The notes under the pieces were generated by a model. The model had not been told where the DNA came from. It did no database searches and saw only the letters and a list, made by a program, of their open reading frames with translations. Made by a program: the position numbers and the translations under genes. Source: Hofstenia miamia (lineage: Eukaryota > Xenacoelomorpha > Acoela). Taken from it: a stretch of 26,508 nt of DNA. Below are positions 1 through 8,640 of the stretch, piece after piece. The stretch's first letter is position 1; each line of letters begins with the position of its first letter. The stretch spans positions 820,497 through 847,004 of the forward strand of contig SCFE01000050.1 in the NCBI GenBank assembly GCA_004352715.1, in the 5' to 3' direction.

Positions 1-31
<31 letters not shown>
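1..31. repeat. (TA)n microsatellite
   Basis: Uninterrupted TA dinucleotides at the window edge, followed by a degenerate catacatatg tail. Confidence 0.95.
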
Positions 32-34
<3 letters not shown>

Positions 35-85
35 CATATGTAGTTTATTTAGGAAATTTTCAATTCAGTATCACAAAGGATGTCT

Positions 86-469
86 TAAGCAGGTGGAGAA
101 GTCTTGTGCATTATTACGGATAAACATTCTGTAAACGTTAACTTTTATGAATGCTTTTCTCATATGGAAGATCAAAGATGTTCTTGGATTTGCGCTAACC
201 CCGCATCAGAGAAGCCTTTATTTCGGCTTTTTGATACCACTCACCTGATTAAAAATCTAAGAAACAACTGGTTAAATGAGAAAAATAAGTGTTTGGAGTT
301 ACTTGATAATTGTGACAATGGAATGATTTATGTTGTTGATGCAACAAGGAAACAAGCAAAGCAAGTGGTGTGAGATTTTAATGAAAGGAACCATTATGAA
401 GCAGAATACAGCTCACGAAGCTCCAAAAACTTCTCGTGTAAAGCGAAAGTTTTCAAATAGATAATTTTA
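86..469 (+). pseudogene. P-element/THAP9-type transposase fragment
   Basis: The open frame runs from just after a TAA at 86-88 to a TGA at 371-373. It encodes about 94 residues that read as the central RNase H-like part of a P-element/THAP9 transposase. Seen here: an N-terminal T-D-K-H-S-V-N-V-N-F-Y segment, then F-D-T-T-H-L-I-K-N-L-R-N-N-W. In this family the D-x-x-H-L-x-K-x-x-R-N-N-W block follows the first catalytic region. There is no start codon or THAP zinc finger in view, so this is an internal exon or a 5'-truncated copy. A tttaag just before 89 could be a splice acceptor. A second short frame after the stop (to about 469) is basic and ends in TAG. It could be a decayed continuation. 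Whether this is a domesticated host gene exon or transposon debris cannot be told from one fragment. The family call is from recognition of the motif block, without a search. Confidence 0.7.
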
Positions 470-1889
470 ATTCTTTGATTTGTTTTTTATGAATGTTTTT
501 AAGATTGCAAATGTATGTAAATATTTATTACTTTTATTGTATTCTCAATCTATTTCTAATATTTACTTTTTGAATGTGTATATTAGTAGTGAATTATCAA
601 AATTGTCAATACAAGCATATATTCATTGTCAGCCTACCGATTTTTCTACACAGTTCTTAGAGTTGTGAGTCCTGTATATTAACGTCCTTGATAATATTTT
701 ACTTTAAACTATTATCAAAAACTATGATAAGTACAAAAACAATTAGTTAAAGGAAAATTGTCATAACTTCACTCCTAAATAACTAACAAGAGGGGCTCTA
801 AGTTTGAGCACTGTATTTAAATTTCATATTTTGACCAAATGTAAATTCTCAACAAACCGTAATCAAACTTTCAAAAACAGGGCTAACCCCAAATCGAAAT
901 TAACAAAGTGGACTGAGTCCTCTGAGCACCCCTTGAGTACACCCCTGTTGTGTCATGTATATTTTGGAATAATGATAATGATATACCGGTATATTAGGCC
1001 TATGCTTCTATATTAATCCTCTTTCATTTTACATGTATGTTAATCTTGAAACTCGCGGTCGGTCAGAACGTCAAGAATATAGTAAACAACTGGGATCAAC
1101 AACAACTTTGTGACGTATTCTGTCAACTGTTTCCTTTGGGATCATGTAGTGTATTCGCCGCAAATATAACAGAAAGAGTCTGAATGGATAGGATGCAATT
1201 GGCGCGGTAATGAATTGCCACAATGCTTGATAATATAAAAAATTCAAATCGTACAACGGAGTTTGTAATCTTCACTTCTGAAAAACATATTCCACTCAAA
1301 ATGCTAAGAACAAGACTTATGGAAAAGGGTATATCACTGATCGATATAAATTACTCAACTGTAAACATAGAGATGAATCACCGTCTTTCTCTCTTAACTA
1401 TACCTTCAAATGGACAATTATCAATATCAAATTAACAATAGTCAATATCGTTTAACAATATCAAGTTCAAATTGAAAATATTTTTTTCCTAATTTTACAC
1501 AATGAATTCATCAAATTTTCATCGCTTAAAGATTATGTTAACACTTGTATTGACCATCATCTTATTCTGAACTTTCTAAATATCATATTCACAATCTTTT
1601 GCATATTGATAATTCACTTTTGATAAGGACTTTTGTTCTAAGTTGATTTGCATACTTTGATTCCAGTCATATATACTATGAAATATTTACAAAAGCATTA
1701 ATGAGAAACTTAAGCTACAAAACTTTATTTCAACGTTTAACATTTCTTTAATTAATCACACTATTCCTTCTAGGATTAGTCTTCTAGTGAAACACATATT
1801 GACTAATTTTTAATATCTCAAAGCACAACTTCATGTGACTATATCTGCTCTGAATTTCCTTTTTCTTATCAATGTCTTATAATCTCATA
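470..1889. other. No supportable gene; possible remote LINE 5' remnant
   Basis: AT-rich sequence with only short frames. A 61-residue minus-strand frame at 1071-1256 and a 70-residue plus frame at 1223-1435 are slightly coding-like, but I recognise nothing in them. From about 1500 onward there may be remnants of the endonuclease part of the LINE that starts clearly near 1890, but stops are too dense to claim it. Confidence 0.4.
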
Positions 1890-2036
1890 TCACACAGCTG
1901 ATATTAAGCCATTTAAACCCAATAGAAATTTGGTAAAAATTAGAGAAACATCAAAAGAAAAAATTGAACAACTTGAATGCTGTTTGAATAATTAATACTT
2001 TAATTCCGTATTTTTCTCTCAACAAATCCTAATCAA

Positions 2037-2585
2037 ATGCTTGAAAATTTCACAAAATTTTCGAAGTTTCACTTAGATATTTGCTGCCCTGAGAAGAAAA
2101 TTCTCAAATCTGAAAATCAACATTGTATTTCTTTTATTATACAAACAACTAAGCCTTGGATAAACTCTACGTGCATTGAACTTATTAGGAAAAGAAGGGA
2201 AGGTTTGCAAATTTATTTAGCTTCTAAAATTGAAAACAACCATACTGCTCACAAAAAAGCACGTAATCTATGTAGCATCAAACTTAGAAATGCATGTAAT
2301 CGTTTTGCAAGATTGGAATACAAAAATCTAAGTTCTCAAAGAAGGAAATGGGAATTTATTAACAAACTTCTAAACAGAAAAACTACCGACAGTAATAAAA
2401 TCGAAATGATAGAGTTTGATGAGAAGACTTTTACAAGTCATGAAAAAATTTGCAATATTTTTAATGAAGTTTTTCAAAATCTAGGAAAATATGAAGGAAA
2501 AAATTTTCTCTATAAATCTAAGTTCCGAAGGTACGAAATTCAACTAATTTCTCTTTTAGCTATGCAACAAGTTGTGAAAGTATAA
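2037..2585 (+). pseudogene. LINE ORF2 linker region (between endonuclease and RT)
   Basis: A 182-codon open stretch, the longest intact piece of this LINE. It opens the RT-proximal linker with P-W-I-N-S-T-C-I-E-L-I-R-K-R-R, the usual 'PW-x-n-x-E-l-x-x-l-I-x-x-R' type block of CR1/jockey-like ORF2 proteins. A Lys/Arg-rich helical segment follows, with K-W-E-F-I-N-K-L-L-N and then I-C-N-I-F-N-E-V-F. The last of these matches the 'a-x-x-F-N-x-f-F' box just before RT. The last 30 residues lose similarity after a frameshift. Recognition is by pattern, without alignment. It has no cellular role of its own. In a live element this part tethers the endonuclease to RT during target-primed reverse transcription. 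Confidence 0.75.
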
Positions 2586-2589
2586 GATC

Positions 2590-3183
2590 TATTAACAGTC
2601 TAAAAAATAAATCCAGCAGACCTTCATGCATACCAACTTTATTTCCAAAAGATACATGTGCATTTATTTAAGAGCCTCTTTGTTACATTATTAATGTTTG
2701 CTTGTCAACAATCTATTTTTCCTGAACACTTAAAAATGGTCAATATAACTCCTGTTTATAAAAAAACTGTGTAAATTATAGACAAATTTCTATTACATCT
2801 CCAATTGATAAAATTTTTGTTTTGAGCGTTTACTAGCCAACCAAATTAATGAGCGCCTAAATAAATATAATCTTTGCTCTAACACTCAATTTGGTTTTCG
2901 CAAAGGCATATCTACTAAGGATGCTTTGCTATGTCTTACTGAAAAATGGAGAAAAGTGTTGATAATAACGAAAATACAGCAATTGCATGTCTAGAACTTT
3001 CTAAAGCGTTTGATTCTATCGACCACTTAAACAATTACAATTTCTACACAAAGCATGGCTCTATTATCTAATTATTTAAGTAATTAAAAACAACGAGTTA
3101 GACTCAATGAAACTTATTCAAAAAAGGTGTTCCACAGGGAACAATTTTAAGACCCTTGCTTTTTAACATATATGTTAATGACC
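2590..3183 (+). pseudogene. LINE reverse transcriptase, N-terminal half (fingers/palm)
   Basis: RT motifs are recognisable across frame changes: L-K-M-V-N-I-T-P-V-Y-K-K near 2729-2765, N-Y-R-Q-I-S-I-T-S-P-I-D-K near 2774-2812, F-E-R-L-L near 2821-2836, Q-F-G-F-R-K-G-I-S-T near 2887-2916, the motif A-like L-E-L-S-K-A-F-D-S-I near 2992-3020, and the motif B-like G-V-P-Q-G-T near 3126-3143, ending I-Y-V-N-D at 3169-3183. The motif A aspartate is kept (F-D-S-I). The coding sequence is interrupted at 3182 by the MITE, so the palm is split from its catalytic YADD and thumb. At least three frameshifts are present. Clearly a dead copy. Confidence 0.8.
3173..3181 (+). repeat. Target-site duplication, left copy (TGTTAATGA)
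   Basis: The 9-mer TGTTAATGA is repeated exactly at 3546-3554, flanking the MITE. Removing 3182-3554 rejoins the LINE RT sequence I-Y-V-N-(D/E). Confidence 0.85.
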
Positions 3184-3545
3184 ATAGATTGATGCTGGTG
3201 CAATTGTATATAATCGCATTGCACTTCACCCGCAGTGAGTGGACCTGCAACCACATCGCACCTGCATGTCTGTTAGAAAAATTCACCTGCACCCGCAACA
3301 CACCCGCTATTTTCTAAATTTTGCCTGTGGATTACAAGTAAGTAAGCCAAAAAATGTTGAAATGAGTGAATGTCAAATATATTATATTATATAGATTTCG
3401 TAGTATGATTAATATCTTATTAGTTTAGTATTACACATGTAACAAAGTAAAAATGTCCACCCGCACCGCACCACAACCCCCATGGCATTTGAAATTCAGT
3501 ACCCGCAATGTATCGCACCCGCGCCGGTAAGTCTGCGTCCATCTT
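3182..3545. mobile_element. 364-bp non-autonomous DNA transposon (MITE), ACCCGC-rich ends
   Basis: This segment has no relation to the LINE around it. It is GC-richer at both ends, with repeated ACCCGC/ACCTGC words (3228-3305 and 3458-3535) around an AT-rich centre, and is bounded by an exact 9-bp direct repeat. The ends are weakly inverted: AGATTGATGCTGG from the left against AGATGGACGCAGA read from the right, 9 of 13 matching. No transposase frame is present. A TSD of 8-9 bp fits hAT (8) or MULE/Merlin (8-9) superfamilies. I lean to hAT because ACCCGC-rich subterminal repeats are familiar in animal hAT MITEs, but this is inference. It inserted after the LINE. Confidence 0.75.
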
Positions 3546-3554
3546 TGTTAATGA
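3546..3554 (+). repeat. Target-site duplication, right copy (TGTTAATGA)
   Basis: Exact copy of 3173-3181. Read with the left copy, it dates the MITE as a clean insertion into the LINE reverse transcriptase. Confidence 0.85.
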
Positions 3555-4137
3555 ATTACAGTAATTGTCATGTTATCTTATTCTAATAAATCGATTGAAA
3601 ATGCAATCAAAATACGTGAAGATAATTGTACTCAAGTATCTCACTACTTTACCGACTAAAATTGCGTGTTAATCCAACGAAAACTCAATTTTGTATTATA
3701 AAATCAAAAGCCAATTCAAAAAACTGTTTTCAGCATAAATTGTGATGATACTGAAATAGAGCAAGTATACAATTTCAAATACTTGGGAATTACATTTGAC
3801 TCATTACTTACTTTTCAAAAGCAATTTAATATAATCATTAAAAGAATGGCTATTTTAATTAAAGCACTCAGCAATATATCTCAGCAGCTACCTACAAAAG
3901 CTAAAATTCAATTGATAAATGCTATTGTCTTAAGTGATTTTTATTATGGCAATGTGCTTTATGTGGATGGGAATGAAAATTTCCTTAAGAAAATTATTAC
4001 ACAGTTGAAATGGTCAATAAAGCTTGCCACGAGCAAATATTCTGTTATTAATAATACTAAATACAAACCATTGAGTAAACTTCATAAATCCTCAATGCCT
4101 AATTCATATAAAGGTATTAAAAACATTTTATAGGATC
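3555..4137 (+). pseudogene. LINE reverse transcriptase, thumb and C-terminal half
   Basis: After the MITE the LINE resumes. N-K-S-I-E-N-A-I-K-I appears near 3587-3616, then L-R-V-N-P-T-K-T-Q-F-C-I-I-K-S-K near 3664-3710, and from 3783 a clean 116-codon stretch. That stretch begins with the G-I-T-F-D-S thumb box and includes Q-L-P-T-K-A-K-I-Q-L-I-N-A-I-V-L-S near 3890-3937 (family form 'r-l-l-Y-n-s-l-i-l-P'). It ends I-K-N-I-L-stop at 4131-4133. Downstream to about 4430, other frames still show the C-terminal LINE signature: N-T-R-S-R-N near 4202, K-N-S-F-I-N-T-S-I-K near 4255, F-K-K-S-V-R-R-Y-Y near 4319. The reading frame is therefore longer than this open part, and the stop at 4131 is a decay product. 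The Y-A-D-D box is missing. Confidence 0.8.
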
Positions 4138-4553
4138 GTAAACAATATTACCCCCTACAATAAGATAAATTGCTCCTAATCTCGGTAAAATGGCACACCT
4201 AAACACACGCAGTCGAAATATGAAACCAATTCTTTGCAAAAACAGAATTATGAAAAACTCATTTATTAATACCTCTATAAAACCTAGAGAATGAATGCTA
4301 CTGAAACCATTGAAGATATTTAAAAAAAGTGTCCGACGATATTACTATAATTCTAGAAAAGAAATAATTGAATTCAATTGGAAAGGTTTGAAATTTTATA
4401 ATCCAGATTATTCAACTAACCGAAATTAAAACGTCATAGCCCAAGAGCGCAATATTAATTTTGTAATGATTTTTTGTACATTTTTGACGCTTTCAGAGTT
4501 GCTATCAGTATATAAATAGTATTGCTAACGTAACCTCTGAATAAAGATTTTTT

Positions 4554-5181
4554 CTTTAATCAATTAATTGAGTACCAATTGCGACTATTCTTTTTTCCAT
4601 TCCATGATATGTAAATGTAAAGCATACTGCTAATAGTTGTATACAAAATTTGAAAATGTTTCTGAGGCGTGAACTGAAGTATGTATCTTGGTAAATTTAA
4701 TACGCAGATTTCGAATATATTGTCAATTTTTTAATATCTAATCTAGCTTTTGGGATTTTTCGATTATGATGAGTAGCTTAACTAAAAGTATTGAACATCA
4801 TTTCTAAGCCTTTTCACGTATAAATCAGCAATGCATTAAACCAACTCAATCCGGAACTTCATATTTACTTGAAACACTGAAAAATAGATATCAGGCAAAA
4901 ACATTGTTACTGTATGCCTCGCACCATATATCTAATGCCCAAACCTTATACTGACCCACTCTTTCAGTGAAAATATTCATCATCCGCATGCTGTACGGTG
5001 ACTGTTAGATGCCACATTGTAGCAGACATAAAATATCACATATTTAACAAATTAAAATTATCTTACCAAGAAGGCATTTGAGAAACATTTAATAGTTCAA
5101 TTGTGCAAATTCAATATTCCTTCTGTAGCAAACTGATAATCCTGTAAGGCATTAGTAACAAAGAATCTAATTTTATGACAG
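4554..5181. other. No gene seen; AT-rich host intergenic or intronic DNA
   Basis: No frame of convincing length or content on either strand, and no repeat that I recognise. If the exons at 5182 and 5556 are real, this is likely intron of that plus-strand gene. Confidence 0.5.
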
Positions 5182-5253
5182 CAGTTCATTTTGCAAGAGG
5201 AGGTCAATGGGTTACAAATTCTACACTCCCTTGCTGAGAAATATGATGTCTAG
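5182..5253 (+). CDS. Possible 3'-terminal exon A of a plus-strand host gene
   Basis: A candidate splice acceptor, ttttatgacag, ends at 5181. It is followed by 23 codons and a TAG at 5251-5253, then a canonical AATAAA three bases later (5256-5261). The peptide contains E-E-V-N-G-L-Q-I-L-H-S-L-A-E-K-Y, is amphipathic, and reads like protein in contrast to the surrounding AT-rich filler. The exon phase is 0 if the acceptor is right. No upstream exon could be identified in the window and I do not recognise the protein. The closeness of AATAAA to the stop is unusual but possible. Exon B at 5556 shares the short string E-V-N-G, so the two might be alternative last exons. That is inference from a four-residue match and could be chance. 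Confidence 0.35.
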   Translation, partial: QFILQEEVNGLQILHSLAEKYDV

Positions 5254-5255
5254 TT

Positions 5256-5261
5256 AATAAA
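5256..5261 (+). promoter_or_regulatory. Possible polyadenylation signal AATAAA (exon A)
   Basis: Canonical hexamer directly after the TAG of candidate exon A. Such hexamers are common by chance in DNA this AT-rich. Confidence 0.3.
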
Positions 5262-5555
5262 AAGTGTGAATATAGCAAAATGGATATGAAATGTATAACC
5301 AGCATAGCATATTACCCATAAATGTTATCTGAAAAGCACCCCTCAAAATTGTTGTTGATCAGTAATTTGTTATTCTTAAAAACAGCGTTGTGACACAATT
5401 TTTCAAAATCATTTGAAGCATTGATGTAATTGTTTTGCAATTTTCAAAAATTAGTAATGTAGGGTGAATTACACCTGTATTGCTTAGCTATATATCAGCC
5501 TCCAAATTACGTTATTGTTTATCATTATATTTTATATCAGCTGAAATTTGTTTAG

Positions 5556-5678
5556 GAATCTATTCAAAGTGAGGTCAATGGAGGAATGGATTCAAAACGT
5601 AGTCGTACAATAAATGATGCTACGCACGGCGATGCTGGTGTTCGTCGTAGCTCCCGATTGACCAATCACAGCCAATGA
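5556..5678 (+). CDS. Possible 3'-terminal exon B of a plus-strand host gene
   Basis: A good acceptor, gaaatttgtttag, ends at 5555. The following frame runs 40 codons to TGA at 5676-5678. The peptide begins E-S-I-Q-S-E-V-N-G-G-M, then M-D-S-K-R-S-R-T-I-N-D, and ends R-R-S-S-R-L-T-N-H-S-Q. It is basic and Ser/Arg-rich, which suggests a nuclear protein tail. The stretch 5610-5675 is clearly GC-richer than its surroundings, with several CpG dinucleotides, as expected of constrained coding sequence in an AT-rich genome. An AATAAA lies at 5690-5695. An internal ATG at 5586 would allow a short 30-residue ORF, but I prefer a terminal exon because the frame is open back to the acceptor. No family is recognised. 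It could instead be a chance frame in a GC-rich patch. Confidence 0.45.
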   Translation, partial: ESIQSEVNGGMDSKRSRTINDATHGDAGVRRSSRLTNHSQ

Positions 5679-5689
5679 TAAATTCCGCT

Positions 5690-5695
5690 AATAAA
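5690..5695 (+). promoter_or_regulatory. Possible polyadenylation signal AATAAA (exon B)
   Basis: Canonical hexamer 12 bp after the TGA of candidate exon B. Weak on its own. Confidence 0.3.
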
Positions 5696-6930
5696 TCATT
5701 CAATTTACTGTTAGCATGTTAACATTAAAACAACGTGGTGCTAATTTTGGAATTTTATAAATGTGTATATTGTGTGTGTTTTTAAAATGCTTGTTTATAA
5801 ATTTTAAGTAGAAATAATTGTTTTGCGTTTATTTGTAGCATTTTAAACATTTCATATCGTTCTGTGCACCTTTGTCAGTGGACACTCCTCAGTTAATGAG
5901 CAGTTTGGTGCTAACTTGTTTGATAAAGTGCAGTTATGCTAGCTACATTTGGAGGAGTCTAGTCAGTGCAGTATGTATACAAGTATATTTCAATTGTAAT
6001 AAAGTTGTAAATTTTAAATTTGGAGTCAAATCTATAGAGAAATTTTACATTTTTAACCAGATTAGTAGTAAAATATTGTACAATTATAAACTGCATTGAA
6101 CTTTGAAATATAATTTTAAGCAATTCGAAACATCTTTTTAAAAAATTTGAATTTTTTCATTCTAATATATCCTCTGAATAGATGTTGGTCCGTCAGAACC
6201 ATCCTCTATGTGAATTTACTAATTATTCCCAATAGAAAATCTGCCGGCTTATGCTGCTGGAACATGCTATTCACTCACATGAGCTTCAGATTCTTCGATA
6301 TATGTTCTTGAAGAGTCACTAAAGAACATTTTAAAAATTTAATAACAGTTTTAATTTGCCTAAAGAACACACCGATGTCTAAAAGTAAATGAATCAATGT
6401 TATACATAAATGTGTAGTTTAAAATATGATTACTTTAAGCCTTTTCATGTCATTTTAAAGTGAATTAAAAGTAACACAATGCCATCTATCGTCAAAATTA
6501 GTAACTTTTTTCTAATTAGTAGAAAGTATGCGGTAAATTGATTGCATTAACAATGATTTTAAATAAAACATATAATCATGCAAGATATACACTTTTTTGC
6601 TATAGACTAAAAGCTAGTAACAATTTGAAACTGAAACGTTGCCTGGGTACAATTTAAATTTGAATGATTAATCGCTAATGCGACTATTGTACCCCATTTT
6701 TGCATTTATTATTAACGCCATGCAAATTACTTGAATATTTTGCTTTAAGATGCTTTTATATCAGCAGTCTTGAGTTGGAGTTTAAATACTGTACACAATT
6801 TATTCAGTAACAATTTCGTTTTGAAATGTTTGCAATCATGCATTAATGTAGTTATCAATGTGACTGCCTCAAATTTTGAAGTTTTCGCTGGATACTAAAT
6901 GAGTGTGTCAACTACCTTTACTGGAATTTA
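5696..6930. other. No supportable gene
   Basis: AT-rich DNA. A cttttgtcag acceptor-like site at 5871 opens a 75-codon frame (5872-6099). Its first 39 codons are moderately coding-like, but composition then collapses to AT-rich filler and there is no match I recognise. The slightly GC-richer patch at 6180-6310 has no convincing frame. Confidence 0.4.
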
Positions 6931-6937
6931 ATTTCAG

Positions 6938-7161
6938 ATGATTTTGAACAGGTTGCTAACCAGAGGTGATGGGGAGCATTCCTACGCAATCCTGCTATTC
7001 ACGGGTTCACTCTGCCTAATATTCTTCCAGCCTTTTTGTCTAATGCCAAGCTCAACATTTGCTGCGATCAATATTTGCTATATTCTCTTACCCCACATTT
7101 GTTCCATGACAATTTTCATAATTCATCATCACTACCAAATCTTTTGAATTCTTACTGCTGA
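6938..7161 (+). pseudogene. Coding-like stretch of unknown identity after a splice acceptor
   Basis: A strong acceptor, ggaatttaatttcag, ends at 6937. Two overlapping frames follow. One starts with ATG at 6938 and encodes 69 very hydrophobic residues. The other, in frame with GAT at 6940, reads D-F-E-Q-V-A-N-Q-R, meets TGA at 6967-6969, and is then open for 63 codons to TGA at 7159. That second frame begins W-G-A-F-L-R-N-P-A-I-H-G-F and continues through L-P-N-I-L-P-A-F-L-S and C-C-D-Q-Y-L-L-Y-S-L. It looks more like a folded protein (varied residues, W, H, CC) than the ATG frame. The whole 220 bp is GC-richer than its surroundings. I do not recognise a family. It may be an exon disabled by one TGA, an exon whose donor lies at CAGAG|GTGATG (6961-6971), or a transposon fragment. 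Confidence 0.35.
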
Positions 7162-7225
7162 AAAAAATACAGAATCAATTCTCAATATAATCTAAGAAAA
7201 AAGTTAAATCTTTGTATAAAATGAA

Positions 7226-7292
7226 ATTATTATTACTGCAATATTCGATTTTTTAAGTATTATTACCTCTATGTAAGAAACTATACCTAGTA
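7226..7292 (+). repeat. Dispersed ~65-bp repeat, copy 1
   Basis: Contains aagtattattacctctatgt followed by aagaaactatacc. A second copy is at 7687-7755 and a shortened third at 7756-7790. Probably part of a small mobile or satellite-like unit. Confidence 0.6.
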
Positions 7293-7519
7293 AAAAAAAC
7301 ATAGTTATAGAATGAAATTAAATTTTAGCTTCACAAAGCCAATATTTTTGTAATGTTTTGATGTAACGGTAGTTGCATGCGTTAAGGCGGACTTGTAAAA
7401 ACTGTTTTGTATACATCAGATCAAAAAGGTCTAATTTGAACTATTGAACAATCAAATTTCATGTTGCTATCTTTTTATGAAAAGCTATACGTAATTTATT
7501 GATCAATTTCAACTACTTT

Positions 7520-7640
7520 TCCAATAAGCAAAGTATGCGAACGATTACTACATGTTCAAATAATCGCTATGCCTAAATAAATACAACTTACTTGGGGAAA
7601 ATTCAATTCGGATTTCGTAAAAATTCTCAACTAATTCCCA
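7520..7640 (+). pseudogene. CR1-like LINE RT scrap (QFGFRK box)
   Basis: A short remnant in which I-Q-F-G-F-R-K-N-S-Q-L can be read at about 7601-7633, preceded by C-E-R-L-L near 7537. These match the F-E-R-L-L ... Q-F-G-F-R-K spacing of the LINEs at 2821-2907 and 12950-13035, so this is an RT finger fragment of a related element. It ends in the TA microsatellite at 7644. Confidence 0.6.
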
Positions 7641-7643
7641 ATT

Positions 7644-7662
7644 ATATATATATATATATATA
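7644..7662. repeat. (TA)n microsatellite
   Basis: Nine to ten TA units followed by taaataaata. Confidence 0.9.
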
Positions 7663-7686
7663 AATAAATACCGCTTTGGACAAAAT

Positions 7687-7790
7687 ACAATTATTACCGT
7701 ATCACAATATTAGATTTTTAAGTATTATTACCCCTATGTAAGAAACTATATATATAGGTATTACCCCTATGTAAGAAACTATGTATATAG
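7687..7790 (+). repeat. Dispersed repeat copies 2 and 3 in tandem
   Basis: Two adjacent units share attacccctatgtaagaaact (7731-7750 and about 7763-7782), each followed by TATATAGGTA. The first unit, with its upstream part, matches 7226-7292. Confidence 0.7.
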
Positions 7791-7836
7791 GTATATATAT
7801 ATATGTACATTATAATGTACATATATATATACCTCT
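7790..7836. repeat. Near-perfect TA-rich palindrome
   Basis: AGGTATATATATATATGTAC and its complement face each other around the centre ATTATAAT, with arms of about 21 bp differing by one TA unit. It could extrude as a cruciform. It may be the joined termini of the repeat units next to it. Confidence 0.8.
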
Positions 7837-8640
7837 ATGTAATGTTTATTTTAAGGCAGGTTAGTTCGAGCAATAACCCTCGTCTGCAACTTAGTCGAAA
7901 CTGTATTAAAAAAATACCAAATATTTCCAAGTCTGTATGTCGTTTTAGAGGTTTCCCTTCAGCAAGAGCTGATAATTGGTCGACAATATCGAATTCTCCA
8001 GAAAAAGAAACTAACTCTTTTCTGCCTGTGTTGCTGAAGGCTTTGCATTTTCTTACATTACATAATCCTTGTAATGATCTCGGGGATTTCTGATTTGATT
8101 TCTTGGGGAGAGCACTCTTCCAGATTTTCCCGCCATAACCATTTTTAGGAATAATAACTTGACGAATAAATCTTCAATATTTTGTCCTATTATCCCACGC
8201 TTAGAAACTCCTCTTGCCATTAATTTTTTGTGAACCTTAAACGCATGAATTATTTTTTCAAAATTATCTTTTTTCTCTTCAAAATGTTTGCGAAACCATC
8301 TTGGTAACAAACTGAGTTGAAGATTGCCTTTAAGGCATTTTATATTGGTGGGATTGCAATCATTGTTATGTGCATTAGCAAACAAGCGTTTACATTCTGG
8401 GCAAAAATAGCATTGCTTAAGTATCACAGATCTATGAAAATCCTTTAAAAGAGTTTGCACATCAGTATTTAGATCAAAGTGGCATTTTGTAATGTGATGA
8501 CGCATTTGTTTGACACATTTTTTGCAAATAATGCATTCCTTTATAATGTTATGTTGGAAAGGTTCCTTCGAAGTTTTTGGGTTCGAACTCTTTTTCTTTT
8601 ACACATGAATGGTTTCTTTCTATTAACATCATTTTGTTGA
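7835..8640 (-). pseudogene. Zinc-finger-like protein region, unknown family, with a frameshift
   Basis: Reading on the minus strand, one frame is open from a TAA near 8598 down to TAA at 8053, about 180 codons, with an ATG at 8505. It shows a cysteine cluster C-I-I-C-K-K-C followed by M-R-H-H-I-T-K-C-H (about 8535-8481), then C-Y-F-C-P-E-C-K-R-L-F-A-N-A-H-N-N-D-C (about 8411-8355). The second is a C2HC-type finger, C-x2-C-x8-H-x3-C. A Lys-rich helical segment follows. Near 8120 coding character moves to another minus frame, which stays open to TAG at 7835 and includes F-S-G-E-F-D-I-V-D-Q-L-S-A-L-A-E-G-K-P. The two frames together suggest one protein broken by a single frameshift. I do not recognise the family. 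A transposon-associated or host zinc-finger protein are both possible. The plus-strand frame opposite (7803-8093) is a shadow. Confidence 0.5.

Larger units (their letters stand above)
1890..4553 (+). mobile_element. Decayed CR1/L2-like LINE (ORF2 linker, RT, C-terminus, 3' end)
   Basis: One non-LTR retrotransposon copy can be followed from the linker between endonuclease and reverse transcriptase, through RT, to the 3' UTR. It is split by a MITE at 3182-3545 and broken by many stops and frameshifts. RT landmarks in order: N-Y-R-Q-I-S with S-P-I-D-K-I near 2775-2815, Q-F-G-F-R-K-G near 2887-2907, S-K-A-F-D-S-I near 3000-3020, and G-V-P-Q-G-T-I-L-R-P-L-L-F-N near 3126-3170. After the insertion come N-P-T-K-T-Q-F near 3670-3690 and Y-L-G-I-T-F-D-S near 3780-3803. 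The catalytic Y-A-D-D box should lie just after the insertion and is not readable. The 3' end has an AATAAAG near 4542 and a T-rich tail. A near-identical 3' end lies at 12349-12926. Confidence 0.85.

Noticed and set aside
804-1016. 70-codon frame
   Set aside because: No recognisable motif and no splice sites of quality. Composition like the surrounding filler.
3104-3301. Minus-strand 65-codon frame
   Set aside because: Spans the LINE/MITE boundary, so it cannot be a natural gene.
3182-3545. CRISPR-like or satellite array because of repeated ACCCGC words
   Set aside because: The words are unevenly spaced and the whole segment is bounded by a target-site duplication, so a MITE explains it better.
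5872-6099. 75-codon frame after an acceptor-like cttttgtcag
   Set aside because: First half is mildly coding-like but there is no conserved pattern. The second half is AT-rich filler.
7803-8093. Plus-strand 96-codon frame
   Set aside because: Antisense shadow of the zinc-finger-like region, and it begins inside the TA palindrome.
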